A DNA stretch of 64,000 nt, taken from Pukyongia sp963768085 (GTDB lineage: Bacteria; Bacteroidota; Bacteroidia; Flavobacteriales; Flavobacteriaceae). Below are positions 43,947 through 51,757 of this stretch, piece by piece. Under the pieces are notes generated by a model, which was not told the origin of the DNA, searched no databases, and saw only the letters and a program-made list of their open reading frames with translations. Location: the NCBI GenBank assembly GCA_963768085.1, contig CAVYGO010000003.1, positions 1,550,001 through 1,614,000 on the forward strand, read 5' to 3'. Numbering within the stretch: position 1 is the stretch's first letter; each line of letters begins with the position of its first letter. Made by a program: the position numbers and the translations under genes.

Positions 43947-44233
43947 TTAAGACTTTACTTCCCGGGTTCCGGCGCGAAACTCATCGGTAAAGTGAGCCTT
44001 CTGTTTTGGCTTCAAATATTTTTTTGACTGATAGGTGGTCGGATGTCCTTTTAGGTAATGATAAACTCGTTTATCTCCAATTTTTTCATCATCTAAAAAT
44101 AGGAAATTATTTTGTGATATGATTAGAAAGACAACACCTTCTGAATCCTAAAATTATCCTTGTTCCACCTTACTTTATATATTTCATTTTGAGTCTTAAA
44201 ATTAATGGTTATCAAATTTCCAACTAATAATTT
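43947..44233 (-). pseudogene. frameshifted coding-like region upstream of the VOC gene
   Basis: Two overlapping minus-strand frames look like one broken protein. The upstream frame (44233 to 44123) reads LLVGNLITINFKTQNEIYK, then VRWNKDNFRIQKVLSF and a stop. The downstream frame (44147 to 43947) reads EGVVFLIISQNNFLFLDDEK, then IGDKRVYHYLKGHPTTYQ and SKKYLKPKQKAHFTDEF, ending TREVKS and a stop. The downstream frame has no ATG, GTG or TTG before the late KYLK, so it cannot start by itself at its N-terminus. A single shift within 44123-44147 would join them into about 90 residues. It lies 25 bases upstream of the VOC gene on the same strand. I recognise no family. It fills most of the 408-base gap to sucC. 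Confidence 0.45.
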
Positions 44234-44296
44234 TTTCTAAAATTATCCATCGATGGCAATCTTTAAAAAACATTAGTCCATTCGCGGCGCATTTAG

Positions 44297-44304
44297 TATT
44301 TTTG
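44297..44304 (+). promoter_or_regulatory. -7 element of sucC
   Basis: TATTTTTG fits TAnnTTTG and ends 25 bases before the sucC ATG at 44330. Confidence 0.55.
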
Positions 44305-44329
44305 TGATGCTGAAAAAAACCATTAAAGC

Positions 44330-45520
44330 ATGAACTTACACGAATATCAGGGAAAAGAGATCTTACATAGTTTTGGTGTTGAAATACAACGCGGGATCGT
44401 GGCAACTACAGCCTCGGAAGCCGTTGAAGCTGCTAAGAAACTAACCGAAGAAACCGGTACCGGCTGGCATGTTATAAAGGCGCAGGTTCATGCCGGAGGC
44501 CGCGGAAAAGGTGGCGGGGTTAAACTTGCTAAGAGCCTACAGGAAGTTGAAGAGATAGCTGGGCAGATCATTGGAATGAATTTAATTACACCTCAAACAA
44601 GTGCCGAGGGTAAAAAAGTGCATCAGGTGCTAATCGCTGAAGATGTATACTATCCGGGAGATAGTGAGCCTGAAGAATATTATATGAGTGTGCTATTGGA
44701 TCGTGCTAAGGGAAGGAACATGATCATGTATTCTACCGAGGGTGGAATGGACATTGAAGCCGTAGCCGAAGAAACTCCTCATCTTATTTTTACTGAGGAA
44801 GTTGATCCCGCAGTTGGTTTATTGCCTTTTCAGGCACGCAGAATTGCCTTTAATCTAGGATTAAGTGGAAAAGCTTTCAAGCAAATGACACGTTTCGTAA
44901 GCGCTTTATTTACAGCATATATTAAATCCGATTCGTCTCTTTTCGAAATAAATCCTGTTCTTAAGACAAGTGACGATAGAATCATTGCCGTAGATGCCAA
45001 AGTTACTTTAGATGATAGTGCGTTGTTCAGACATAAAGATTATGCGGCATTGAGAGATGAACGCGAGGAAAACCCAATGGAAGTTGAAGCAAAGGCCGTG
45101 GGTCTGAATTATGTAGACCTTGATGGTAATGTTGGCTGTATGGTGAACGGAGCCGGTCTTGCAATGGCAACCATGGATCTTATCAAACAGGCGGGTGGTG
45201 AACCGGCAAACTTTCTGGATGTAGGAGGTACTGCCGATGCTGAGCGTGTTGAAGCAGCGTTTAACCTAATCTTAAAAGACCCAAATGTAAAAGCCATCCT
45301 GGTGAATATCTTTGGTGGTATTGTTCGTTGTGATCGGGTGGCCCAGGGAATCGTGGATGCCTACAAAAACATGGGGAATATAACTGTACCTATCATCGTT
45401 CGTTTACAGGGAACCAACGCGGATATCGCAAAAGAGATCATCGATAACAGCGGACTGGATGTGCAAAGTGCGATCGAATTTCAGGAAGCTGCCGATAAAG
45501 TACAGGCAGTTTTGTCGTAA
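44330..45520 (+). CDS. sucC: succinate--CoA ligase (ADP-forming) beta subunit
   Basis: A 396-residue beta subunit of the TCA-cycle succinyl-CoA synthetase. The ATP-grasp start MNLHEYQGKEILHSFGVEI is diagnostic. VIKAQVHAGGRGKGGGVKLA is the nucleotide-binding loop, SLFEINPVLKTSDDRIIAVDAK holds metal-binding residues, and the C-terminal domain has GCMVNGAGLAMATMDLI and NIFGGIVRCDRVAQGI. The alpha subunit gene (sucD) is not next to it, so the two are encoded apart, as seen in other Bacteroidota. It ends in a strong terminator. Confidence 0.96.
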   Translation: MNLHEYQGKEILHSFGVEIQRGIVATTASEAVEAAKKLTEETGTGWHVIKAQVHAGGRGKGGGVKLAKSLQEVEEIAGQIIGMNLITPQTSAEGKKVHQVLIAEDVYYPGDSEPEEYYMSVLLDRAKGRNMIMYSTEGGMDIEAVAEETPHLIFTEEVDPAVGLLPFQARRIAFNLGLSGKAFKQMTRFVSALFTAYIKSDSSLFEINPVLKTSDDRIIAVDAKVTLDDSALFRHKDYAALRDEREENPMEVEAKAVGLNYVDLDGNVGCMVNGAGLAMATMDLIKQAGGEPANFLDVGGTADAERVEAAFNLILKDPNVKAILVNIFGGIVRCDRVAQGIVDAYKNMGNITVPIIVRLQGTNADIAKEIIDNSGLDVQSAIEFQEAADKVQAVLS

Positions 45521-45544
45521 GTAATTTAAAATTTAACATATACT

Positions 45545-45571
45545 AAGCTCTTCTTCGGAAGGGCTTTTTTT
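45545..45571 (+). terminator. terminator of sucC
   Basis: AGCTCTTC at 45546-45553, a TTCG tetraloop at 45554-45557, and GAAGGGCT at 45558-45565 (one G-U pair), followed by a T-run. Confidence 0.88.
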
Positions 45572-45718
45572 ATGCGCTGAACTTACATTTAATGTTAATG
45601 AAGGTTAACATAGCGTTAAAAATGAATGTTTTGAGTAACATAAATTTTTGTTATGCGTCTATAGAGTATATAAATCATTCAGTCAATCAATTATTCATTA
45701 ATCTTAAAACGAACAACT

Positions 45719-46054
45719 ATGAAACGATTTAAAATGTTTTTACTTGCCTTAGGGCTTGTAGCCAGTACGACAGCATTCGCTGCGAATCCAGCTCCTATTT
45801 CAGAAGGAACTAATACTTCTAAAGAACTAAAGAAAATGCTTAAGACTCCGAAATTTATCGTTGATCACGATATGGAGGCTCAGGTATTATTCACACTTAC
45901 CAAAGAAAACGAGATCCTCGTTTTATCGGTTGCAACGGATGAAGCGGAGGTAGCAAGTTACGTGAGAGAACACTTGAACCACCAAATACTTAAATCTGAT
46001 TTGGAACATGGAAAGCAATATGTGATTCCAATAAAAATCAAATCGAAACAATAA
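45719..46054 (+). CDS. small secreted protein, TonB-C-like pattern, function unknown
   Basis: A 111-residue exported protein with a clear signal peptide (MKRFKMFLLALGLVASTTAFA). The mature part has a beta-alpha pattern, VDHDMEAQVLFTLTKENEI followed by LVLSVATDEAEVASYVREHL and a basic tail. The VxFTLxxxxEIxVLxVxT rhythm resembles the C-terminal domain of TonB, but it has no membrane anchor or proline-rich linker, so it is not a TonB. It has its own terminator and is likely monocistronic. It would act in the periplasm. Confidence 0.7.
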   Translation: MKRFKMFLLALGLVASTTAFAANPAPISEGTNTSKELKKMLKTPKFIVDHDMEAQVLFTLTKENEILVLSVATDEAEVASYVREHLNHQILKSDLEHGKQYVIPIKIKSKQ

Positions 46055-46073
46055 TTGGATATTTTTTCAGAAG

Positions 46074-46102
46074 AACCCCGGTATAATCAACCGGGGTTTT
46101 TT
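46074..46102 (+). terminator. terminator after the small secreted protein
   Basis: AACCCCGGT at 46074-46082 pairs with ACCGGGGTT at 46090-46098 around a 7-base loop, followed by T residues. It lies only 12 bases before the ATG of the TerB-like gene. Confidence 0.88.
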
Positions 46103-46113
46103 ATTTTAGTGGT

Positions 46114-46512
46114 ATGGATAAAGAAAAAAACCATGCCCTGATAAGCGACCTTATCGTTTTGGCGAAAGCAGATGAAAAGATTATGGCTTCAGAGTACGAT
46201 TTCATTCTCCGCATCGCTGCGCGAATGCATGTATCTCAAAAAGTGGTAGATGAGCTTATAAAAAATCCATTACCATCTCTTCCACTTGTTTCCGAAATTG
46301 AACGAATCACTCATTTTCATAAGCTCATATTGCTAATGAACGTGGATTGGGAAGCGCATGATAAAGAGGTTGCGGTAGTAAGGAACTTCGGATTGAAATT
46401 AGGAATTCGTCCTGCTGCCATTGATAGAATCCTTGCCCGTACCCAAGAATATGAGAACCGTGTTATTCCTTCGGAAGAATTAATTCAAATCTTCCAGACG
46501 TATTATAATTAG
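46114..46512 (+). CDS. TerB-like helical protein
   Basis: A 132-residue all-helical protein resembling the tellurite-resistance TerB fold. LISDLIVLAKADEKIMASEY and ILRIAARMHVS form the first acidic helical pair, and HKLILLMNVDWEAHDKEVAV the second, with conserved acidic residues that could bind a metal. No other ter genes are present, so tellurite resistance is not implied. The start is 12 bases after the previous terminator, so its own promoter must overlap that terminator (TATTTTAG is a near match). Confidence 0.7.
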   Translation: MDKEKNHALISDLIVLAKADEKIMASEYDFILRIAARMHVSQKVVDELIKNPLPSLPLVSEIERITHFHKLILLMNVDWEAHDKEVAVVRNFGLKLGIRPAAIDRILARTQEYENRVIPSEELIQIFQTYYN

Positions 46513-46532
46513 GATTTCCATCAATTTTGAGA

Positions 46533-46559
46533 CTTTTTGTCTTTTAAAAAGACAAAAGG
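46533..46559. repeat. 27-base inverted repeat upstream of hsp20
   Basis: TTTTGTCTTTT at 46535-46545 and AAAAGACAAAA at 46547-46557 are perfect reverse complements separated by a single A. With two more outer pairs (one G-U if RNA) it spans 46533-46559. A one-base loop is too tight for a normal RNA hairpin and there is no T-run, so a DNA operator is more likely than a terminator. It lies about 30 bases upstream of the hsp20 -33 box. Confidence 0.55.
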
Positions 46560-46588
46560 ACAGTTAATTAAATAGAATTTCGGCCATT

Positions 46589-46620
46589 TTGACCTGTACA
46601 TTCATTTGGACTTTATTTTG
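46589..46620 (+). promoter_or_regulatory. candidate hsp20 promoter
   Basis: TTG at 46589-46591, 22 bases, then TATTTTG at 46614-46620. This is one T short of a perfect -7 element but has a good -33 spacing. The ATG is 43 bases downstream. Confidence 0.5.
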
Positions 46621-46663
46621 CTATATAGTTTAAAAAAAGTCGAACACTTTAAAATAAATCGAG

Positions 46664-47092
46664 ATGAAAGTAGTTAAAAGAAATACAGGTTGGTTACCAT
46701 CAATTTTTGATGAATATTTTACCGAAAACAGATTGGATGTGCCTAATTATGAAAACTTTAGCATACCAGCGGTTAATATTCAGGAAAATTTGACGAGTTT
46801 TGTAATCGAATTGGCGGCCCCTGGAATAAAGAAAGAAAATATTGCTATTGAAGTTGAAGAAAATGTCTTAAAAGTATCTTCTGAGGTTTCTTCGAAAACC
46901 GAAACAGAGGAATCAGATCAAAAATTCACAAGAAAGGAATTTAGCTTCAGAAACTTCTCAAGATCATTTACGTTGCCGGAAACGGTAGACGTTGAAAAAA
47001 TTGCTGCTTCGTACACAGATGGGATACTTTATGTAACCATTCCTAAAAAAGAAGAGCAAAAAGCATTGAAGAAAATGGTTGAGATTTCATAA
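46664..47092 (+). CDS. Hsp20/alpha-crystallin family small heat shock protein
   Basis: A 142-residue small heat shock protein that holds unfolding proteins as large oligomers. The alpha-crystallin domain spans about 38-140: IPAVNIQENLTSFVIELAAPG, IKKENIAIEVEENVLKVSSE, FSFRNFSRSFTLPETVD and YTDGILYVTIPKKEE. The N-terminal arm is short, WLPSIFDEYFTENRLDVP. The C-terminal IxI anchor is not clear. An inverted repeat and a candidate promoter precede it, and a strong bidirectional terminator follows. Confidence 0.93.
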   Translation: MKVVKRNTGWLPSIFDEYFTENRLDVPNYENFSIPAVNIQENLTSFVIELAAPGIKKENIAIEVEENVLKVSSEVSSKTETEESDQKFTRKEFSFRNFSRSFTLPETVDVEKIAASYTDGILYVTIPKKEEQKALKKMVEIS

Positions 47093-47125
47093 TTGAAATT
47101 TAATTTGGTTAGTTAGTTGAAAATG

Positions 47126-47158
47126 ACCGCGTACTACTCAATCGGTACGCGGTTTTTT
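47126..47158. terminator. terminator between convergent hsp20 and rluF
   Basis: ACCGCGTAC at 47126-47134 pairs with GTACGCGGT at 47145-47153, followed by TTTTTT. It ends at the stop codon of rluF on the other strand and may serve both genes. Confidence 0.85.
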
Positions 47159-47927
47159 ATTTCCTTCTGCGGCGTCCACCGGTACTTTGATTGCGTTCCG
47201 CCTGCGGAACATTTTTAGAGTCGGCCACCGAATCTTTGAGTCCGTTCAATTCTTCCTTCGTAAGATCACGCCATTCTCCTAGTTTCAGATCCCCAAGACT
47301 AATGTTCATGATCCGGATTCGCTTTAATTCCTGTACTTCATAGCCCAGGTATTCACACATTCTCCTAATCTGCCTGTTCAAACCCTGAACGAGTATAATC
47401 CTGAATACATACCTGCTCAGTTGCTCCACTTCGCATTTCTTGGTCACGGTATCGAGAATAGGGACTCCGTTCCGCATGCGTTTCAGAAAATCACTTGTAA
47501 CGGGCCTGTCCACTTTAACTATATATTCCTTTTCGTGCCGATTTCCGGCGCGAAGAATTTTATTTACGATATCGCCATCATTCGTCATTAACAATAACCC
47601 TTCACTGGGTTTATCCAATCTACCTACGTGAAAAATCCGTTCTTCATGATCAATAAAATCTACCACATTACCGGGAATTCTTCTATCCGTTGTACAAGTA
47701 ATACCAACAGGTTTATTTAGCGCTATATATACCAGATTATCATTCTCCCGTATAGGTTTCCCATTGACCATGATCTCATCCTCCGGCATTGCACGGTCAC
47801 CCAATGTAGCTAATTCACCATTTATCGTGACGTGTCCGGCTTCGATAAGGGTATCTGCCTGCCTGCGTGAACAATATCCACTGTCACTTATGGCCTTGTT
47901 AATTCGAATGGAATCAGGATGGTGCAT
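47157..47927 (-). CDS. rluF: 23S rRNA pseudouridine(2604) synthase RluF
   Basis: A 256-residue RsuA/RluB-type pseudouridine synthase. An N-terminal S4 RNA-binding domain (about 7-55, INKAISDSGYCSRRQADTLI) is followed by the catalytic domain with Asp in FHVGRLDKPSEGLLLMTNDG. NRHEKEYIVKVDRP, LVQGLNRQIRRMCEYLGY and the VQELKRIRIMNISLGDLKLG segment match RluF. The C-terminus is basic (GGRRRRK). It begins five bases after the small secreted protein gene, which itself overlaps uvrB, so the three form one minus-strand unit. Confidence 0.87.
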   Translation of the reverse strand: MHHPDSIRINKAISDSGYCSRRQADTLIEAGHVTINGELATLGDRAMPEDEIMVNGKPIRENDNLVYIALNKPVGITCTTDRRIPGNVVDFIDHEERIFHVGRLDKPSEGLLLMTNDGDIVNKILRAGNRHEKEYIVKVDRPVTSDFLKRMRNGVPILDTVTKKCEVEQLSRYVFRIILVQGLNRQIRRMCEYLGYEVQELKRIRIMNISLGDLKLGEWRDLTKEELNGLKDSVADSKNVPQAERNQSTGGRRRRK

Positions 47928-47932
47928 TATTA

Positions 47933-48346
47933 TTATATTTCGTCTTTACATATCTTTCCATCCATACGTTCAGAATGACTCTCCGTAACTTTAATCAGGG
48001 ACGTGAAGTAATAGCAATTCTCTTCAATACGCAGAAGTTGAACAACGACACCGCCCCGATCATTTATCTGTTGGTCGATTTCTGAGAGATCAGGATCGTT
48101 CGGATTTTTTGTCAATACATACGAACATTCATCAAGCCATCGAATGTCAACCTTCGTAGGTCCGCCTAAGCGATAATACTCTTCCTGATAGTTCGGATAT
48201 CGAACGATGTCGTACTTTAATTCAACATCCATTGCCGATACCTCGATAAAAAAAGTTCCTTCCCTGAAGTCCGCACAACTAAGTTCCTGGGCAAAGCCTC
48301 CAATGGAAAATAATACCACGGCCATGTATCCAATTATTTTTTTCAT
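47933..48346 (-). CDS. small exported protein of unknown function
   Basis: A 137-residue protein with a signal peptide (MKKIIGYMAVVLFSIGGFA). The mature part begins QELSCADFREGTFFIEV and contains RWLDECSYVLTKN, VVVQLLRIEENCYYFTSLIK and a C-terminal GKICKDEI. Four cysteines in the mature protein suggest disulfides. It resembles small extracytoplasmic Flavobacteriia proteins that I cannot name. The start overlaps the uvrB stop by 4 bases and the gene is followed by rluF, so it is co-transcribed with DNA repair and rRNA-modification genes without an obvious functional link. Confidence 0.72.
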   Translation of the reverse strand: MKKIIGYMAVVLFSIGGFAQELSCADFREGTFFIEVSAMDVELKYDIVRYPNYQEEYYRLGGPTKVDIRWLDECSYVLTKNPNDPDLSEIDQQINDRGGVVVQLLRIEENCYYFTSLIKVTESHSERMDGKICKDEI

Positions 48347-50340
48347 ACTACTTCCAGTTGTTTCTGAAGGTTCTTGATCTTATCCCTTAATTTTGCTGCC
48401 ATAATGAAATCAAGCTCTTTTGCAGCTTTTTCCATTTCTTTCCTTGTATCACGAATCTTTTTCTCAATCTGAGGTTTAGTAAGGTATTCATTTTCAGCTT
48501 CAGCTGCTAATGATTCCGCTGTATCAAAGGAGTAACGTTCAACTTTTTTCTTGGTCAGCGCGTTTTCAAGGGATTTTTTAATGGCCGATGGCGTTATATT
48601 ATGCTTTGTATTGTAAGCGATCTGTTTCTCCCTTCTGTAATTGGTGCCATCGATGGTGGCCTGCATGCTCCTGGTGATCTTATCGGCGTACATGATTGCT
48701 TTTCCGTTGATATGCCTGGCTGCGCGCCCCACCGTCTGAGTTAAGGATCGATGACTTCGTAAAAAACCTTCTTTATCTGCATCCAGGATAGCGACAAGTG
48801 ATACTTCCGGCAGGTCTAGTCCTTCGCGTAGGAGGTTCACTCCCACTAATACATCAAATATTCCCAAACGTAGATCCTGCATAATCTCAACGCGTTCCAG
48901 TGTATCTACATCACTGTGAATATAGCGACAACGAATTTGAACACGCGTCAGATACTTCGTTAATTCTTCTGCCATCCGTTTCGTGAGTGTTGTAACGAGA
49001 ACACGCTCATCCTTCTCTACCCGCTTTTGAATTTCCTCTAACAGATCGTCAATCTGATTCAAACTGGGTTTAACTTCGATAGGAGGATCGAGTAGTCCCG
49101 TTGGCCTGATAATCTGTTCCACATAAACGCCTCCACATTTTTCCATCTCATAATCCGCCGGGGTCGCACTTGCAAAGATTACCTGGTTCTGCATAGCTTC
49201 AAATTCTTCGAATTTCAAGGGGCGGTTATCCATCGCGGCCGGTAATCTGAAACCGTATTCCACAAGATTTTCTTTTCGGGAACGGTCTCCGCCATACATG
49301 GCACCAACCTGGGGTATGGAAACATGACTTTCATCCACTAGCATTAAAAAGTCATCCGGAAAAAAATCCAACAGACAAAATGGTCGTGTCCCGGGCAATC
49401 GCTGATCCAGGTACCGTGAATAATTTTCTATTCCACTGCAATAGCCTAGCTCACGGATCATTTCAAGGTCGAAATTTGTGCGTTCTTCTAATCGCTTTGC
49501 CTCGAGATGTTTACCAATTTCTTTAAAATAATCCACTTGCTTTACCAGGTCTTCCTGTATAGCATGAATCGCGTTCTGAAGTATATCCGGCGAAGTTACA
49601 AACATGTTTGCCGGATAAATATTGAGAAGTTCATACTTCTCGATAACCTCATTGGTCTGTGGATTAAAGGCTTCTATTTCCTCGATCTCATCTCCGAAGA
49701 AATGAATTCGGAAGGCGTCATCTGCATACCCGGGATACACATCTACGGTATCACCCTTAATTCTGAATCTTCCATTGTGAAATTCTGCTTCGGTTCGAGA
49801 ATAGAGCGACTGGACAAGCATATGCAGTAGTTTGGTCCGGGAAATGATCTGCCCCTGTTCCAGGTGGATCACATTCTTCTGAAATTCAGCAGGATTTCCA
49901 ATACCGTACAAACATGAAACCGATGCCACAACCAGCACATCCCGTCTTCCGGATAGGAGAGAAGAGGTCGTACTAAGTCGAAGTTTCTCGATTTCCTGGT
50001 TGATGGAAAGATCCTTCTCAATATAGGTTCCACTCGATGGGATATAGGCCTCCGGCTGATAGTAATCGTAATATGAGACGAAATATTCCACGGCGCTATT
50101 AGGAAAGAACTGTTTGAACTCAGAATACAATTGTGCCGCCAGGGTCTTATTGTGTGCCAACACCAGGGTAGGTTTCTGAACCTGTTCCACAACATTAGCA
50201 ACCGTAAAGGTCTTACCACTTCCCGTAACACCCAGTAGGGTCTGGTATTTCTCACCCGAATTGATACCATCCAACAGGGATTGTATTGCTTCGGGCTGAT
50301 CCCCGGTGGGGCTAAAATCTGATACTAGTTCGAATTTCAT
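48343..50340 (-). CDS. uvrB: excinuclease ABC subunit UvrB
   Basis: A 665-residue nucleotide-excision repair helicase-like protein. The Walker A motif is LLGVTGSGKTFTVANV. The beta-hairpin region is VSYYDYYQPEAYIPSSGTYI, the Walker B is LMLVDESHVSIPQVG, and motif VI includes SLTQTVGRAARHINGKAIMY. The C-terminal UvrC-binding UVR domain (KEMEKAAKELDFIMAAKLRD) is present. UvrB receives damaged DNA from UvrA and recruits UvrC. It leads the uvrB-small protein-rluF unit. Confidence 0.97.
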   Translation of the reverse strand: MKFELVSDFSPTGDQPEAIQSLLDGINSGEKYQTLLGVTGSGKTFTVANVVEQVQKPTLVLAHNKTLAAQLYSEFKQFFPNSAVEYFVSYYDYYQPEAYIPSSGTYIEKDLSINQEIEKLRLSTTSSLLSGRRDVLVVASVSCLYGIGNPAEFQKNVIHLEQGQIISRTKLLHMLVQSLYSRTEAEFHNGRFRIKGDTVDVYPGYADDAFRIHFFGDEIEEIEAFNPQTNEVIEKYELLNIYPANMFVTSPDILQNAIHAIQEDLVKQVDYFKEIGKHLEAKRLEERTNFDLEMIRELGYCSGIENYSRYLDQRLPGTRPFCLLDFFPDDFLMLVDESHVSIPQVGAMYGGDRSRKENLVEYGFRLPAAMDNRPLKFEEFEAMQNQVIFASATPADYEMEKCGGVYVEQIIRPTGLLDPPIEVKPSLNQIDDLLEEIQKRVEKDERVLVTTLTKRMAEELTKYLTRVQIRCRYIHSDVDTLERVEIMQDLRLGIFDVLVGVNLLREGLDLPEVSLVAILDADKEGFLRSHRSLTQTVGRAARHINGKAIMYADKITRSMQATIDGTNYRREKQIAYNTKHNITPSAIKKSLENALTKKKVERYSFDTAESLAAEAENEYLTKPQIEKKIRDTRKEMEKAAKELDFIMAAKLRDKIKNLQKQLEVV

Positions 50341-50360
50341 GCTGACAAATGGGTAAACCG

Positions 50361-50368
50361 CAAAAATA
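50361..50368 (-). promoter_or_regulatory. -7 element of uvrB
   Basis: On the minus strand this reads TATTTTTG and is followed by CGG, an exact TAnnTTTG match 20 bases before the uvrB ATG. A TTA triplet lies 18 bases upstream in place of the TTG -33 box. Confidence 0.55.
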
Positions 50369-50408
50369 CGGAAAATTGGCCTTGTTTAAGTGATCTACGA
50401 ATCCTGAT

Positions 50409-50897
50409 TTAACCCATTAGATTCTGAAAGACAACTCCGAGAATCACCAGCAATACAAAGATCAATATTGACCAGAGTACTATTTTCCTCAGTTTCTTTG
50501 TAAATATCGAACAATACAATGCAAAGGTTACAACAAGGATCTCAATGAAGTAGACGACATTAAACGCAACCTGCTGTTTCAACGGGATCTCAATGTACGA
50601 ATACAGCCCTAACAAGTTACTAAGAGCAAATAGTCCCCCGAAGATAACAGCGAATTTCCAAACTGCATTTCGCTTCGGTTTTTCTTTGAATACCCTATGA
50701 AAAACATACCCTATCAAGATCGTTAATAACAAAAAACTGGCATATCCCACGGGGATAAGTAATGCTAATTCACTTTCGGGTTTAATAGCTGGTATTTCTT
50801 CCTTCCATAAAGCTGATAATACACCCGCGTGGAAAAAGAAGTCAACCCCAACAAATAACAGCCAGGCGTTGAAGATAGATAGGGCAAGTCTTTTCAT
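50409..50897 (-). CDS. membrane protein, four to five helices, unknown function
   Basis: A 162-residue inner-membrane protein with a short basic start (MKRLALSIFNAWLLFVGVDF). Its hydrophobic segments lie at about 8-28, 48-67 (SYASFLLLTILIGYVF region), 82-103 (AVIFGGLFALSNLLGLYSYI), 112-133 and 138-160. No charged or catalytic motif is conserved enough to identify it. It is in the same orientation as uvrB but downstream of nothing obvious. The 126 bases between it and the DUF4405 gene hold no recognisable feature. Confidence 0.68.
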   Translation of the reverse strand: MKRLALSIFNAWLLFVGVDFFFHAGVLSALWKEEIPAIKPESELALLIPVGYASFLLLTILIGYVFHRVFKEKPKRNAVWKFAVIFGGLFALSNLLGLYSYIEIPLKQQVAFNVVYFIEILVVTFALYCSIFTKKLRKIVLWSILIFVLLVILGVVFQNLMG

Positions 50898-51023
50898 GTG
50901 TTAAATTCCTTGTAATCATAAATTTAAGGAACTCAGGGGAATTAGCCTTGTCTCGGCTCCATTTTCATATTGATTTTTATCTTTCCATCTACGATCATAC
51001 AGACGAAATAGACCAAGATCATT

Positions 51024-51620
51024 CTATTTAGCAGGTCTGTATTTCTTTATGATTTCCCGTACATCATCCATTGTAAAATCGTATGAGTTTTTAAGTTCTC
51101 CCAATTTTGTATCCTCCGATATCTCGTCCGTTATCTTCAGTTGCCCTAGTATGTGGGACACGGGTACATCTGTGCTTTCATGAAGTTCCTTTAGAGTGAT
51201 AGATCCCTGAATCTTTATCTCACTATTTTCTTCATGCGTACGTTCCTCCATTTGTTGTTTACCTTGTCCCGACCCCTCCATCGGTGTGAGTATCGGAGCC
51301 AGGGCAATAGCCAGGATTGCCAGGGCACCAACTAAGCCCAGTAAGGCCCTGCGACCGGAAGTTTTACGTTGTCTACCTTTTATCAGACTAACGATCCATT
51401 TCCAATGAAGAAATAAATGTAATACGAGGATGGCCAGGAAACCTACCGAAAAATAAAAGTGAATATCTCCCCAGTCATGACGGCCCATTCCCCAGATAGA
51501 TTTGGAATGCCCGCTGCCGGGAGGTAAAATGTAGTGCAGAATAACTCCTGTTGAGACCAGGAATACAAAACAAATGAATGCCAGACTATCAACAACGAAA
51601 TTCTTTCTTGATTTTTTCAT
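51024..51620 (-). CDS. DUF4405 membrane protein with a C-terminal helical module
   Basis: A 198-residue protein. Two or three N-terminal membrane helices (NFVVDSLAFICFVFLVSTGV, IHFYFSVGFLAILVLHLFLH) carry histidines (HYILPPGSGHSK, DWGDIHF, LHLFLHWKW) spaced as in DUF4405, a cytochrome-b-like fold that may bind heme. A third helix follows at about 90-110. The C-terminal ~60 residues, GSITLKELHESTDVPVSHI followed by LGELKNSYDFTMDDVREI, form a small soluble module that I have seen attached to redox membrane proteins. Redox function is inference. It is monocistronic. Confidence 0.72.
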   Translation of the reverse strand: MKKSRKNFVVDSLAFICFVFLVSTGVILHYILPPGSGHSKSIWGMGRHDWGDIHFYFSVGFLAILVLHLFLHWKWIVSLIKGRQRKTSGRRALLGLVGALAILAIALAPILTPMEGSGQGKQQMEERTHEENSEIKIQGSITLKELHESTDVPVSHILGQLKITDEISEDTKLGELKNSYDFTMDDVREIIKKYRPAK

Positions 51621-51757
51621 ATCGATGTATTTGGTAGGACAATATTTTTGGTTCCGAAAAATCGATATTCGGTATCGTTTGGAGCCAATAAAACGCGAAA
51701 GTTAAGATGAAGATTATGAAAATTACATGATACAAGTCATTTACAAGAGTAAATCCA

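Noticed and set aside
44202..44405. 67-residue minus-strand frame over the sucC start
   Set aside because: Most of it is antisense to sucC and it has no family-like sequence. Only the stretch downstream of it looks coding, in other frames.
46114..46512. Tellurite resistance locus
   Set aside because: Only a TerB-like fold is present; no terC, terD or terZ genes are nearby.
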